From Pseudovibrio axinellae (lineage in GTDB: Bacteria; Pseudomonadota; Alphaproteobacteria; Rhizobiales; Stappiaceae): a DNA stretch of 64,000 nt. Below the pieces are notes generated by a model. It did no database searches, had not been told where the DNA came from, and saw nothing but the letters and a program-made list of their open reading frames with translations. The translations under genes and the position numbers were made by a program. Where the stretch lies: NCBI RefSeq assembly GCF_900110875.1, contig NZ_FOFM01000004.1:62001-126000 (forward strand), written 5' to 3'. Below, piece by piece: positions 7,530 to 16,100 of this stretch (within the stretch, counting starts at the first letter, position 1; each line of letters starts with the position of its first letter).

Positions 7530-7824
7530 ATTTCGGAATGTTGATGAATGGCATTGCGGGGTTTCGCAAAGCCAGATGGTGGCGAATACGCGCCTTGTTC
7601 TGTTTGCGATAAGCCTGTTCGCAAACCGTGTTGGGCAGGGCATAGCGGTATCCGTTGGGGTTTTGGCAGAGCGAACGGGGTTGAGTAAGCCTTCTGTGAT
7701 TAAGCACCTGAAGCTGGCAGAGGAGGCTGGTTGGATCGGTGCGCAGCGCTATGACGGCACGGGGGCAAGGCTCAAGCGCAATGAGTACTCGCTTAAGTTT
7801 CCTGAAATGGACTTGGAGGGGTGA
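7522..7824 (+). CDS. Helix-turn-helix phage replication-associated protein
   Basis: 100 residues from the ATG at 7522 (GGAGG upstream). A winged-helix/MarR-like segment spans residues 20-70: LVLFAISLFANRV, then AVSVGVLAERTGLSKPSVIK with HLKLAEEAGWI, ending in a YDGTGARLKRNEYSLKFP wing. Similar in build to the N-terminal part of the next gene, so the two may be paralogues. Start overlaps the methyltransferase stop by 8 bp. Confidence 0.7.
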   Translation: MREFRNVDEWHCGVSQSQMVANTRLVLFAISLFANRVGQGIAVSVGVLAERTGLSKPSVIKHLKLAEEAGWIGAQRYDGTGARLKRNEYSLKFPEMDLEG

Positions 7825-7825
7825 T

Positions 7826-9136
7826 ATGAGCAAAGGCCACAAGGCGTGGAGCTGGCGGCAGGCTTTCAGTCGGTCTGACCTTTCTCCAACAACCAAGCAT
7901 GTGCTGCATACTCTGGCGCTCTTCATGAACGAGATGGGCGAGAGTTGCTACCCAACAATTGAGCACTTGATGGAGCATAGCAGCCTGAGCAAAAACGCAG
8001 TGATGAAGCATCTTGAACTTGCGAAAGGTGCGGGTTGGATCACTGTATCTCAGCACGGTTTTCGAGGGCAAAAGTGGAAGCGCAGGGACTATTCAGCGCG
8101 GTGGCCTGAGCGTGATTTGGATGCGCCAAGCTTATCTGAGCGTATGGTCAAAAGTGCTGATGAAGAGGAAGAAGGCGGTGCACGTGGTGGACCACCTCCC
8201 TTAAAAAAGGTGGTGCACGAGGTGGGTGAAGGTGGTGCACGTGGTGGACCTAAGGTGGTGCACGAGGTGGACCAAGATAAGAACAATCCAATTAACAATC
8301 CAATACCAATCCAAGAGAGAGAATGTGCGCGTGAGATTGGAAATGATAAAACTACCAATAGCGGCAAAGTCTCTCGTGAAACGTGGGTTCGAAGGCTGAA
8401 AAAGGTTCATGAACGTTGGCCAACAAGAGCGGGGGATAGCGTTGAGGGTGCTGAGCGGCTGTGGTTTCGGTTGAGCGATGAGGAGCGGAATCAGGCTGAA
8501 AAGCTGGCGAAAGCCTATGAGAAACACATCAAGGATTTAGGGCGTACCAGGATTTGCTCGCTGCTGACGTATCTCAAGGAAAAGCGGTGGAAGCTGCTAC
8601 CGAAAATGGCTGGTGGAACGGGAACCGGTGAAGCGGTAGCGAATGCAGCACCATTTGGGAAACTGTGGGGCGTTAATCGATTTTCGGTGTTGCTGGCTCC
8701 GCCTGTTTCTGAAGCAGACTATCCAAAACCCCCTGCGTTTATTGAGGAAAGGTTAAGGCGCGGCGGCGAAGAGGCTGAGAAGGAAAAGCGGGACCGGCGC
8801 ATGATTTATGGCTGGCGGGATGTGTTGGACATGCAGGGCAAGGGGGTAGCTAAAGCTAAACCGGTTAAGGTTCCTAAAGCGATGGAACCACTTGGTGATG
8901 AATTTGAAGTGGTCAAGGTCGGGTCTGACGTTTGGAGGGCTTGGGAGCAGCTACACAATGAGCGTGGCTGGCCATGGTTCGGGCCTGATCGGGATATGCC
9001 TGAATGGGTTTGGATGCCGCGTCTTGTGAGTGGTGAACACTTAACCCCACTGGAGGCTGTGCAGGATGCGCTTGAGAGCTTTGAGGCGGCTGTGCGGGGC
9101 TTGACTGAAACCACGAATTTGGAGGCGGCTGAATGA
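7826..9136 (+). CDS. Phage replication initiator-like protein with internal iterons
   Basis: 436 residues; the ATG at 7826 has GGAGGGG upstream. N-terminal winged helix (residues ~18-80: TKHVLHTLALFMNEMGESCY, then SLSKNAVMKHLELAKGAGWI), a repeat-coded linker (~residues 115-150) with alternating GGARGGP and VVHEV, then a helical C-terminal part. The architecture recalls lambda O-type initiators: DNA-binding N-terminus, origin repeats inside the gene, C-terminal partner-binding domain. No helicase or loader is seen nearby, so the host helicase is probably recruited. Overlaps the NusG-like gene by 4 bp (ATGA). Confidence 0.7.
   Translation: MSKGHKAWSWRQAFSRSDLSPTTKHVLHTLALFMNEMGESCYPTIEHLMEHSSLSKNAVMKHLELAKGAGWITVSQHGFRGQKWKRRDYSARWPERDLDAPSLSERMVKSADEEEEGGARGGPPPLKKVVHEVGEGGARGGPKVVHEVDQDKNNPINNPIPIQERECAREIGNDKTTNSGKVSRETWVRRLKKVHERWPTRAGDSVEGAERLWFRLSDEERNQAEKLAKAYEKHIKDLGRTRICSLLTYLKEKRWKLLPKMAGGTGTGEAVANAAPFGKLWGVNRFSVLLAPPVSEADYPKPPAFIEERLRRGGEEAEKEKRDRRMIYGWRDVLDMQGKGVAKAKPVKVPKAMEPLGDEFEVVKVGSDVWRAWEQLHNERGWPWFGPDRDMPEWVWMPRLVSGEHLTPLEAVQDALESFEAAVRGLTETTNLEAAE
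8174..8315 (+). repeat. Four 20-nt iterons plus AT-rich flank: candidate phage origin
   Basis: Four copies of a 20-nt unit, consensus GGYGGTGCACGWGGTGGRYS, start at 8174, 8209, 8231 and 8254. Copies 1 and 3 carry GTGCACGTGG and copies 2 and 4 GTGCACGAGG. They are followed at once by A/T-rich DNA with CAATCCAAT-like repeats (8272-8315). Iterons inside an initiator gene followed by an AT-rich segment is the lambda ori arrangement. The repeats also encode a low-complexity linker, so drift of coding repeats is the alternative. Confidence 0.5.
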
Positions 9137-9735
9137 CGGTGACTTTGGCAAATGACGAAAGACGCACGCTAGAGCGGAACTACCAGTTTATACGTTCGTT
9201 GATCAAAGGCAGTTCGCTAGAGTGGGTCGTGGTGCAAACCAACCCGAATTGTGAGGATCGGGCATTTGAGAGTATCAGAGCGGTTGGCGTGATTGCTTAT
9301 TTGCCGATGATGACAGAGGTTCGAACTGTTAAAGTCACGAAGAAGCGTTTCGTTAAGAGCTGCCTGATGTTTCCACGATATCTACTTGTCGGGCTGGATG
9401 CGAACGCTGGTCAGACCTGTGATCTGGTTCGAAAATGTGATGGTGTGGAAAAAATTCTTTCAGCAACAATGGAAGGCGCTCCACATCGCGTTCCTGTCCG
9501 TGAGCTGCTTCGGATTGTAGATACTGCTTGTGAGGCTGAGGTCGGGCGGAAACTGATTAAGGGTCAGCTCTTTAACGTTGGTCATGAAGTAATGCTGGTG
9601 GCTGGAGTTGGCGTTCAACTGAAGGGTGTCGTTCGCGAGATCCAGCAGGGCGGGGAGAGGGTTCGAGTGGAGGTTGAGGCGTTCGGGAGAACGGCGAATG
9701 CTTTCGTACCTATTGACAAAGTGTCGCTGCGTTAA
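9133..9735 (+). CDS. NusG/RfaH-like transcription antitermination protein
   Basis: 200 residues. The N-terminal NGN domain begins near residue 30 (LEWVVVQTNPNCEDRAFESI) and includes AYLPMMTEVRTVK and the strand MFPRYLLVGLD; a KOW-type C-terminal domain (~residues 140-200) shows GQLFNVGHEVMLVAGVGVQL with AFVPIDKVSLR. Matches the size and order of NusG paralogues. Sits between replication genes and the packaging/late genes, where an antiterminator could let RNA polymerase read through late terminators such as the one after the capsid gene. Partners inferred from the family: RNA polymerase and possibly ribosomal S10. Confidence 0.85.
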   Translation: MTVTLANDERRTLERNYQFIRSLIKGSSLEWVVVQTNPNCEDRAFESIRAVGVIAYLPMMTEVRTVKVTKKRFVKSCLMFPRYLLVGLDANAGQTCDLVRKCDGVEKILSATMEGAPHRVPVRELLRIVDTACEAEVGRKLIKGQLFNVGHEVMLVAGVGVQLKGVVREIQQGGERVRVEVEAFGRTANAFVPIDKVSLR

Positions 9736-9932
9736 TCATGATGCGCCTCAGGATGATCACGTGAATCTCCGGGGCCTGAGCGGCTAGAACCCGCTAAACC
9801 AACAGAGCGACCTGGACACGAGACCCAGTCAACACAAGACGCTTTAGGGCGGAGTTGGCGCTAAGAGTTTTCATGGAATTTTGACAGGCACGTGGTGCGT
9901 TAACTGGTTCGCTGATAGGGCGGACCTTTTTT
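9736..9932. other. Intergenic region after NusG-like gene; one perfect hairpin
   Basis: 197 bp without a convincing gene. It contains AGCGG-CTAGAAC-CCGCT (5-bp stem, 7-nt loop) near 9780, and GC-rich flanks with CCAACAGAGC that look vaguely tRNA-like but do not complete a cloverleaf. A candidate loading site for the NusG-like protein or a small RNA; no promoter was identified with confidence. Confidence 0.3.
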
Positions 9933-10262
9933 GTGTTTGGGGTTGATAGGGCTTTGTCTCTCAAATCAATATCGCCACGGCTGGCTTCATTAAAGCCAAC
10001 GCTTCGTAAAGCTCCCAAGGCAGTCGACCCTTTCTACCTGACACGCGAGTGGAAAGCGCTGGCGAGCTACATCAAGCAGCTGCGCGGCTATGTCTGCGAG
10101 GCTTGCGGCAAGGACTTCTCAAAACAAAAGCACAAGCTGATCGCTGACCACATCGTTGAGCGGAAAGACGGCGGTGCTGATCTCGACCTAGGCAATGTCC
10201 AGTGCCTTTGTACGTGGTGCCACAATCGGAAAACGGCAAAGGCACGACGAAATCGAGGCTAA
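9933..10262 (+). CDS. HNH endonuclease, packaging-associated
   Basis: 109 residues from a GTG. C-terminal HNH/zinc domain: YVCEACGKDFSKQ, the catalytic strand KLIADHIVERKDGGAD with the first His, LGNVQCLCTWCHNRKTAK supplying the Asn/His and second Cys pair. The N-terminal ~40 residues contain PFYLTREWKALASY, common in phage HNH proteins beside terminases. In HK97-type phages such proteins assist terminase cleavage at cos. Directly upstream of a cos-like element and the terminase pair. Confidence 0.88.
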   Translation: MFGVDRALSLKSISPRLASLKPTLRKAPKAVDPFYLTREWKALASYIKQLRGYVCEACGKDFSKQKHKLIADHIVERKDGGADLDLGNVQCLCTWCHNRKTAKARRNRG

Positions 10263-10361
10263 TATATTGAAATATATAGATAAAATGGATCTGATCGGCA
10301 ATTCCTGAAATGCTGATAATCGGTAGAAATACCGATGAAAACAGAGGCAAATAGGACATTT

Positions 10362-10410
10362 GGGGGGGTAGGGTGAAAGTCCAGGGGATTTTGACCCCTT
10401 ACCCGCCCCA
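10362..10410. other. Candidate cos/packaging site
   Basis: Between HNH and small terminase genes lies a G-run followed by GTAGGGTGAAAGTCCAGGGG, then TTTTGACCCCTTACCCGCCCC, giving G-rich and C-rich arms around GGGG-ATTTTGA-CCCC. Position (just upstream of terS, beside an HNH gene) and composition resemble cos regions of HK97-like phages. The rest of 10263-10431 is AT-rich with a CGGT-AGAAAT-ACCG hairpin. Cleavage ends cannot be read from the sequence. Confidence 0.4.
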
Positions 10411-10431
10411 ATATAACTGAGAGATTTTTTT

Positions 10432-10908
10432 TTGGCCGACCTCGAACTTGACCTGCTAGGCGACCCAATCCCTGAGGGACATGGGAGAAGAGGGCGTCCA
10501 CCCCATATGGTGAGCGACGAAAAGCGTAGACTTGTCATACAGTTACTCGCCTTTGGAAAAACTCAGGATGAAATTGCAGCAGCTTTAGGGATCACAGCAC
10601 CCACTTTGCGCAAGAATTATTTTCGTCAGCTCAAGGTCAAGGATGATGCTCGGGCGAGGGTAGAAGCCAAGCTTCTGGGGAAGCTCATGGATCTTGCCGA
10701 AGACGGGAAAGTGTCTGCGATCAGGGAAATTTTCTCACGGCTTGAGAGTTCTGACCGTGCCAAGCTTGCAGAAGCGATTGCCAATCGTGGAAAGAGTGTT
10801 CCTGCAGCATCCCAAAAAGCGCTCGGCAAAAAAGAAAAACGGAAACAAGCGGCGGAAACCTATGACGGGAAGTATGCACCTCCCCAAGCTCCTCAACTGA
10901 TCAACTAA
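10432..10908 (+). CDS. Terminase small subunit-like protein
   Basis: 158 residues from a TTG after a T-run, GAGAG upstream. Residues 30-65 form a helix-turn-helix (RLVIQLLAFGKTQDEIAAAL then GITAPTLRKNYFRQL) for recognising the packaging site; the C-terminus is helical and Lys/Ala-rich. It precedes the large terminase by 12 bp and follows the cos-like element, which fixes the role by context. Length is typical of small terminases. Confidence 0.8.
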   Translation: MADLELDLLGDPIPEGHGRRGRPPHMVSDEKRRLVIQLLAFGKTQDEIAAALGITAPTLRKNYFRQLKVKDDARARVEAKLLGKLMDLAEDGKVSAIREIFSRLESSDRAKLAEAIANRGKSVPAASQKALGKKEKRKQAAETYDGKYAPPQAPQLIN

Positions 10909-10920
10909 GAAAGATCTGTC

Positions 10921-12636
10921 ATGAGAGTTCAGCACTGGTCAACCGCCTGCGTGGATTGGGAACAACGGATTGTTCAAGGGAAATCGCTCATTCCCTTCGA
11001 TCCTTTGTTCTCAGAGGAAGCAGAGGCGGCTTTGAATGTCTTCAAGTCGCTCAAGGTGGTTGATGTTCCGGGCATGCCGACATTTGGTGAGTGCTGCGAC
11101 CAGTGGGTGTTCGATTTTGTTGGTGCGATCTTTGGAGCTTATGACACGGAACAAGGGCAGCGGTTGATCAGTGAGTTCCTGCTCCTGATCTCTAAGAAAA
11201 ACGCCAAGTCCACTATTGCTGCTGGGATCATGGTGACGGCGCTTATTCGCAACTGGCGTCACCTTAATGAGTTGTTGCTGTTGGCTCCAACCATTGAGGT
11301 GGCCAACAACTGCTTTGAACCAGCTGCTGCGATGGTGTCGTACGACGAAGAGCTCGAAAAAATCCTCAAGGTGAGTACACATCTGCGAACAATCAAACAT
11401 GAGACCACAAATTCAAACCTAAAGATTGTGGCTGCTGACAGCGACACGCTTTCTGGCAAAAAAGCTGGTTTTGTTCTGGTTGATGAGCTTTGGTTATTTG
11501 GCAAGAAACCAAAGGCAGCAGCCATGCTGCAGGAGGCCACTGGCGGATTGATTGCTCGCCCGGAAGGATTTGTTGTTTATCTGACCACGCATTCTGATGA
11601 GCCGCCAGCAGGGGTCTGGAAGAGCAAGCTTGAATATTACCGGGATGTGCGTGACGGGAAAATTCACGATCCTGAGCGGCTTGGAGTTCTCTACGAGTTC
11701 CCGAAAGCAATGCTCAAGAACAAGGGGTACCTGAAGCCGGAAAACTATTACATCACCAACCCTAATCTTGGGCGTTCCGTTCGTAAGAGCTGGCTGGAAT
11801 CCAAACTGCGCGAGGCCATGGATGGCACTGGCGAAGAGGACAAGCAAAGTTTCCTTGCCAAGCACCTGAATGTGCCGATCGGCATGAATCTGCGACGAGA
11901 TCGATGGGCTGGAGCTGATTACTGGCAGACTGCTGAGTTCACTGTCGTTCGTGATTTTGAAGAGTTTCTGGATCGATGTGAAGTTGTGACTGCTGGCGTA
12001 GATGGCGGCGGACTGGATGATCTTTTAGGGCTTTGTTTTATCGGGCGCGAAAAAGAGAGCGAGACGGAGAAAAGCAGATGGCTGCTGTGGGCTTGCGGGT
12101 GTTGCCATAAGAGTGCGCTGGCAAAACGCAAACAGATCGCGACAGCTCTACAGGATTTTGAAAAAGACGGTGATCTGTTTATCTGTGCTGATATTGCAGA
12201 CGATATCCCGATTGTCGCTGACTTCATAGAACAAGCTCTGGATCGCGGCCTGTTCCCGAAAGAGTATGCAATCGGGCTTGATCCGGTGGGGGTTGCGGCA
12301 ATCGTTGATGAATTGATTGAACGTGAGGTCAAGCCAGAGCAGCTCGTTGGTGTGCCTCAAGGCTATAAGCTTTCCGGTGTTACCAAAGGCATGGCGCGAA
12401 AGCTTGCTGATAAATCTCTGGTTCATGGAGGCTCGCGGATGATGGCGTGGTGTGTTTCCAACGCCAAAACCGAAAAGCGCGGCAATGCCGACTATGTGAC
12501 CAAGCAAGCCTCCGGTTCCATGAAGATTGACCCGCTCACAGCAGCGTTCAACGCGTTTGATCTTATGAGCCGCCATCCAGAGGCCGAAGGCAATGGCTTG
12601 GATGATTTTCTCAGCAATCCGGTGATGGTTATATGA
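10921..12636 (+). CDS. Terminase large subunit
   Basis: 571 residues. ATP-driven DNA packaging motor and nuclease. ATPase: adenine-binding region with the Walker A variant SKKNAKST (residues 91-98), Walker B FVLVDELWLFG with Asp188-Glu189, and coupling motif VYLTTHS. Nuclease: acidic strands VVTAGVDGGGLDDLLGL and LFICADIADDIPI. HK97/YmfN-type length. Its stop overlaps the portal start by 4 bp (ATGA), so packaging and portal proteins are translationally coupled. Confidence 0.95.
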   Translation: MRVQHWSTACVDWEQRIVQGKSLIPFDPLFSEEAEAALNVFKSLKVVDVPGMPTFGECCDQWVFDFVGAIFGAYDTEQGQRLISEFLLLISKKNAKSTIAAGIMVTALIRNWRHLNELLLLAPTIEVANNCFEPAAAMVSYDEELEKILKVSTHLRTIKHETTNSNLKIVAADSDTLSGKKAGFVLVDELWLFGKKPKAAAMLQEATGGLIARPEGFVVYLTTHSDEPPAGVWKSKLEYYRDVRDGKIHDPERLGVLYEFPKAMLKNKGYLKPENYYITNPNLGRSVRKSWLESKLREAMDGTGEEDKQSFLAKHLNVPIGMNLRRDRWAGADYWQTAEFTVVRDFEEFLDRCEVVTAGVDGGGLDDLLGLCFIGREKESETEKSRWLLWACGCCHKSALAKRKQIATALQDFEKDGDLFICADIADDIPIVADFIEQALDRGLFPKEYAIGLDPVGVAAIVDELIEREVKPEQLVGVPQGYKLSGVTKGMARKLADKSLVHGGSRMMAWCVSNAKTEKRGNADYVTKQASGSMKIDPLTAAFNAFDLMSRHPEAEGNGLDDFLSNPVMVI

Positions 12637-13859
12637 TCAGAATTTTCAAAGCAGCCATACGTGGAATCCGACAAGAGTTGCAATCTGGCGAGTCTGGATG
12701 GATCAACCTCAACGGGGGAGACGCCTGGTCTGGGGGCGGTCATTCTTCTGCGGCTGGCAAAACTGTTAATGCGTCCTCTGCTTTGGCGTTTTCTGCTGTT
12801 TGGGATTGTGTTCGCAAGACTTCGCAGGTGATCTCAACCCTTCCTTTGGCGCTTTACGAAAAACGGACTGCTGGTAGCCGCGTGAAAATTGAAGAGGATC
12901 TGACCGAAATCTTGTGTGCAAGCCCAAACAGGGAGCAAACGGCGGTTGAGTTCTGGGAGGGGATGACTGCGCACATGACGCTGCGTGGTAACGCTTTCGC
13001 CGAGAGGTTGTTTATCGGCCCAAACCTTGTCGGCTTAAGGCCACTGTTAAACGTTACTCCTCGACGAAATCAGAACAACGGGCTGGAATATGAAGTGACT
13101 GACAGGGGCAAGCTGAGCAAGATGCCTGCCGATAAAGTTTTTCATATGCGCGGATTTGGAGCTGGTGATGGTCTTGGGATGAGCGCCATTAAATATGGGG
13201 CCAACTCAATCGGGGCGGCATTAGCTGCTGATGAGACCGCAGGCAGTGTTTTTTCTAATGCAATGATGGCTGCGGGCGTTCTGACCTCAGATCAGAGCCT
13301 CAATGCAAACCAACGATCTCAACTTCAGACGCTGCTGGAAACGTTCATTGGATCGCGCAGAGCAGGTAAAACCTTGACGTTGGAATCCGGTCTCAAATTC
13401 CAGCAGCTTCAGTTAAATCCTGAGGATGCGCAGCTTTTAGAAACGCGGCGCTTTAGCGTTGAAGATGTTTGCAGATGGTTTGGGGTCCCGCCGATTGTGA
13501 TCGGTCACTCAGCAGATGGCCAAACCATGTGGGGCAGTGGTGTTGAAGCGGTGATGCTGTCCTGGCTCTCGCTCGGGATCAATCCGCTGCTCGTCAAAAA
13601 CGAAGCCCGCATCCTGAAAGATCTCATTCCCGTTGAAAAGCGTGGGCGTTGGTACGTGGAATATAACCGCGAGGCAATGTTGCAAATGGACAGCAAGGCC
13701 AAAGGCGACTTCCTCCTGAAAATGCGCATGGGTGGCTTTATGTCTGGTGATGAGGGGCGCGACAAGCTCAACCTGCCACGGCGTGGCGGCAACAGTGATG
13801 AGTTGGTGGTTCAAACCTCTATGGGACTGGTTGATTTGCTTGGAAAGGAAGACAAATGA
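12633..13859 (+). CDS. HK97-family portal protein
   Basis: 408 residues. Forms the dodecameric portal through which DNA enters the capsid. Family signatures: SAVWDCVRKTSQVISTLPL near the N-terminus, VFHMRGFGAGDGLGMSAIKY in the middle and the C-terminal FSVEDVCRWFGVPPIVIGH. Length is typical. Overlaps terL and the protease gene by 4 bp each, showing a tightly coupled head operon. Confidence 0.95.
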   Translation: MIRIFKAAIRGIRQELQSGESGWINLNGGDAWSGGGHSSAAGKTVNASSALAFSAVWDCVRKTSQVISTLPLALYEKRTAGSRVKIEEDLTEILCASPNREQTAVEFWEGMTAHMTLRGNAFAERLFIGPNLVGLRPLLNVTPRRNQNNGLEYEVTDRGKLSKMPADKVFHMRGFGAGDGLGMSAIKYGANSIGAALAADETAGSVFSNAMMAAGVLTSDQSLNANQRSQLQTLLETFIGSRRAGKTLTLESGLKFQQLQLNPEDAQLLETRRFSVEDVCRWFGVPPIVIGHSADGQTMWGSGVEAVMLSWLSLGINPLLVKNEARILKDLIPVEKRGRWYVEYNREAMLQMDSKAKGDFLLKMRMGGFMSGDEGRDKLNLPRRGGNSDELVVQTSMGLVDLLGKEDK

Positions 13860-14704
13860 GCATTCGCAATTTGCCAAATGTTCCGGTGTTGGCTGGGAAA
13901 GGTCTTCAAAGTGCGATTGCTGAAAGCGTACGGCAGCGCTGGAATCCTGATCTAAAAGCAGCTGCTGGTGAGGACGGCGAAAATACCATTTCTATCCTTG
14001 ATCCAATCGGGGAAAGTTGGATGTATGACGGGGTCACAGCGAAACGAATTGCTGCGGCGCTACGCAATATTGGCGACGAGGATGTGGTGGTTTCAATCAA
14101 CAGTCCTGGAGGCGACTTTTTTGAAGGACTGGCGATCTACAATCTTTTGCGCGAGCACAAAGCCAAAGTGACCATAAAGGTCCTGGGGCTTGCAGCTTCG
14201 GCGGCTTCAGTCATTGCAATGGCGGCAGACGAAATTCAGATCGGGCGTGCAGCTTTCTTTATGATCCACAACACCTGGGTATGTGCGTGCGGTGATCGTC
14301 ATGCGTTCCAAGAGGTTGCCGATTGGCTGAAGCCGTTTGATGAGGCTGCAATCAGCATCTATCACGCACGCACGAAGATCTCGGAAAAAGAGCTGGGCAA
14401 TCAGCTCGACAAGGAGACCTGGATCAATGGTGAGACTGCTGTTGAGCAAGGGTTTGCTGATGCTCTTCTTGCAAGTGATGAGGTCGACCAAGCTCCTAGC
14501 CAAGCTTCTGATAAGCCCTCGCCAAATGCAGCTCAAAAAGAACTCGATATTCTGCTGACACGTCTCAATATACCAAAATCAAAACGCCGCTCACTATGTG
14601 CGGCTCTGAAAGGGAGCACGTCTGGCGCTGCTCCATCCGGCATGTCTGGCGCTGCCGTTCACGCAGGAGTGGAAAAACTCCTAGTTAAGATCGCTTCCCT
14701 TTAA
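13856..14704 (+). CDS. ClpP-like prohead maturation protease
   Basis: 282 residues. Cleaves scaffold and capsid N-terminal delta domain during prohead maturation. ClpP/S49-type fold: VVVSINSPGGDFFEGLAIYN around residues 77-96, catalytic Ser115 in LAASAASV, His138 in FMIHNTW, then the acidic residue in the DKETWINGETAVEQGFAD segment. The Ala/Ser/Pro-rich tail (~230-282) may act as a scaffold-like segment. Between portal and capsid, the standard HK97 position. Confidence 0.93.
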   Translation: MSIRNLPNVPVLAGKGLQSAIAESVRQRWNPDLKAAAGEDGENTISILDPIGESWMYDGVTAKRIAAALRNIGDEDVVVSINSPGGDFFEGLAIYNLLREHKAKVTIKVLGLAASAASVIAMAADEIQIGRAAFFMIHNTWVCACGDRHAFQEVADWLKPFDEAAISIYHARTKISEKELGNQLDKETWINGETAVEQGFADALLASDEVDQAPSQASDKPSPNAAQKELDILLTRLNIPKSKRRSLCAALKGSTSGAAPSGMSGAAVHAGVEKLLVKIASL

Positions 14705-14717
14705 TCGGAGAAAACTT

Positions 14718-16031
14718 ATGAAGATGAAGGCATTCATGCCTGCCATTTGCTTGGCAGCACTTACCCTTGCTCGTCCTGATGCTGTTGTTGGCTCAGTTCG
14801 TGCCGATGCTATGACCACTGAAGATTTGCTGAAAAAGGTGAGCCAGCAGCTGGATGATGTTTCTGACAAAGTCAAAGCCACGGCTGAAGATGCCTTAAAA
14901 CAAGCAAAACAATCAGGTGAGGTTTCTCAGGAAACTAAAGAAGCTTCAGATAAGCTCTTGAGCGCACAAACAGCGTTAAATGGAAAAGTCACTGAACTTC
15001 AAAGCTCCCTGGAAGGGCTGGACAAAAAGACTCTTGAAATTGCACAGCAGGTTGCGGAGGGCGTGAACCCTGCTGGATCTGCAAGACCTATGACGCTTGG
15101 CCAAGCCTTTGTTGCAGAAGAAGACCAGATTAAGAATTTTTCAAATAATGGGGCAAAGGGCAGTCTGCGTATTGTTGTGTCAAACGCGGTTACAACGGCT
15201 GCAGGGTCTGGTGGTGGGCTGATTTATCAGGACGAAGACCGCGACCCGGTACGTATGCCGCGCCGCCGATTGCTTATTCGCGAGCTTCTCACACAGGGTA
15301 AGGTCAACTCGGATATTGTGAAGTATCGCAAGCAGGTCTTGCGCGATAACAATGCTGCGATGGTTGCAGAAGGGGCGGCAATGCCGGAATCCAGCTTTGG
15401 TTGGGAAAAGGCCTCTGCTGAAGTCAAGAAGATTGGTCATCACACCAATATAACCGAGGAAGCACTTGTTGATGCAGACTTCCTGCAAACGGAGATTGAC
15501 ACGGAACTTCGTTACGGTGTGGATCTGGAAGAGGAAAAGCAAATCCTCGCAGGTGATGGCGCTGGAGAAAACCTGACCGGTTTGCTCAGTGAGGCATCTG
15601 CGTTTAGTGCAGCTTCTGGCCTACCAAATGAAACCCGAATTGATCGATTGCGGCTCGCTATTTTGCAGGTTGCCTTGGCGGATTACATCGCAACTTCATT
15701 CGTCCTCAACCCAACCGACTGGGCAGCAATTGACCTTTTGAAAGATAGTCAGGGCCGTTATGTTTTTGGAAATGCGTCTGCGGTGTCGACCCCGATGTTG
15801 TGGGGCAAGGATGTTGCTGAATCCAACTCTATGAGTGCTGGAGAGTGGCTGACGGGTGATCTGGCAATTGCAGCAACCTATTATGATCGCCAGCAAACAG
15901 AGGTTCTTATCTCAAGCGAGCACGATACCAACTTCATTGAAGACATGCTGACGATGAAGGCTCGAAAGCGAGTTGCTCTTGCGCACAAGCGACCAGCTGC
16001 AATGGTAACTGGCAATTTCAGCTTCTCATAG
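14718..16031 (+). CDS. HK97-family major capsid protein
   Basis: 437 residues. Residues ~30-125 form a long charged coiled coil (delta/scaffold domain, LLKKVSQQLDDVSDKVKATA), probably removed by the upstream protease; the shell domain starts near residue 130 and shows SNAVTTAAGSGGGLI, RRLLIRELLTQGKVNSDIVK, SAEVKKIGHHTNITEEALVD and the C-terminal KARKRVALAHKRPAA. The first ~30 residues are oddly hydrophobic (MPAICLAALTLARP) and resemble an export signal, although capsids are not exported. Confidence 0.95.
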   Translation: MKMKAFMPAICLAALTLARPDAVVGSVRADAMTTEDLLKKVSQQLDDVSDKVKATAEDALKQAKQSGEVSQETKEASDKLLSAQTALNGKVTELQSSLEGLDKKTLEIAQQVAEGVNPAGSARPMTLGQAFVAEEDQIKNFSNNGAKGSLRIVVSNAVTTAAGSGGGLIYQDEDRDPVRMPRRRLLIRELLTQGKVNSDIVKYRKQVLRDNNAAMVAEGAAMPESSFGWEKASAEVKKIGHHTNITEEALVDADFLQTEIDTELRYGVDLEEEKQILAGDGAGENLTGLLSEASAFSAASGLPNETRIDRLRLAILQVALADYIATSFVLNPTDWAAIDLLKDSQGRYVFGNASAVSTPMLWGKDVAESNSMSAGEWLTGDLAIAATYYDRQQTEVLISSEHDTNFIEDMLTMKARKRVALAHKRPAAMVTGNFSFS

Positions 16032-16054
16032 TGCTGGATAACGAGGCCACGAAA

Positions 16055-16088
16055 GGCTCTGTAGTCATCTGAGTACAGAGCCATTTTT
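16055..16088 (+). terminator. Intrinsic terminator after capsid gene
   Basis: GGCTCTGTA and TACAGAGCC form a 9-bp stem with a 10-nt loop, followed by ATTTTT. It sits just past the capsid stop and just before a strong ribosome site for the next gene, so it may lower expression of connector genes relative to capsid, or be overridden by the NusG-like antiterminator. Confidence 0.75.
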
Positions 16089-16100
16089 AGGAGGTGAGGC

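Noticed and set aside
9750-9830. Possible tRNA after the NusG-like gene
   Set aside because: One 5-bp stem with a 7-nt loop resembles an anticodon arm, but D-arm, T-arm and acceptor stem cannot be built on either strand.
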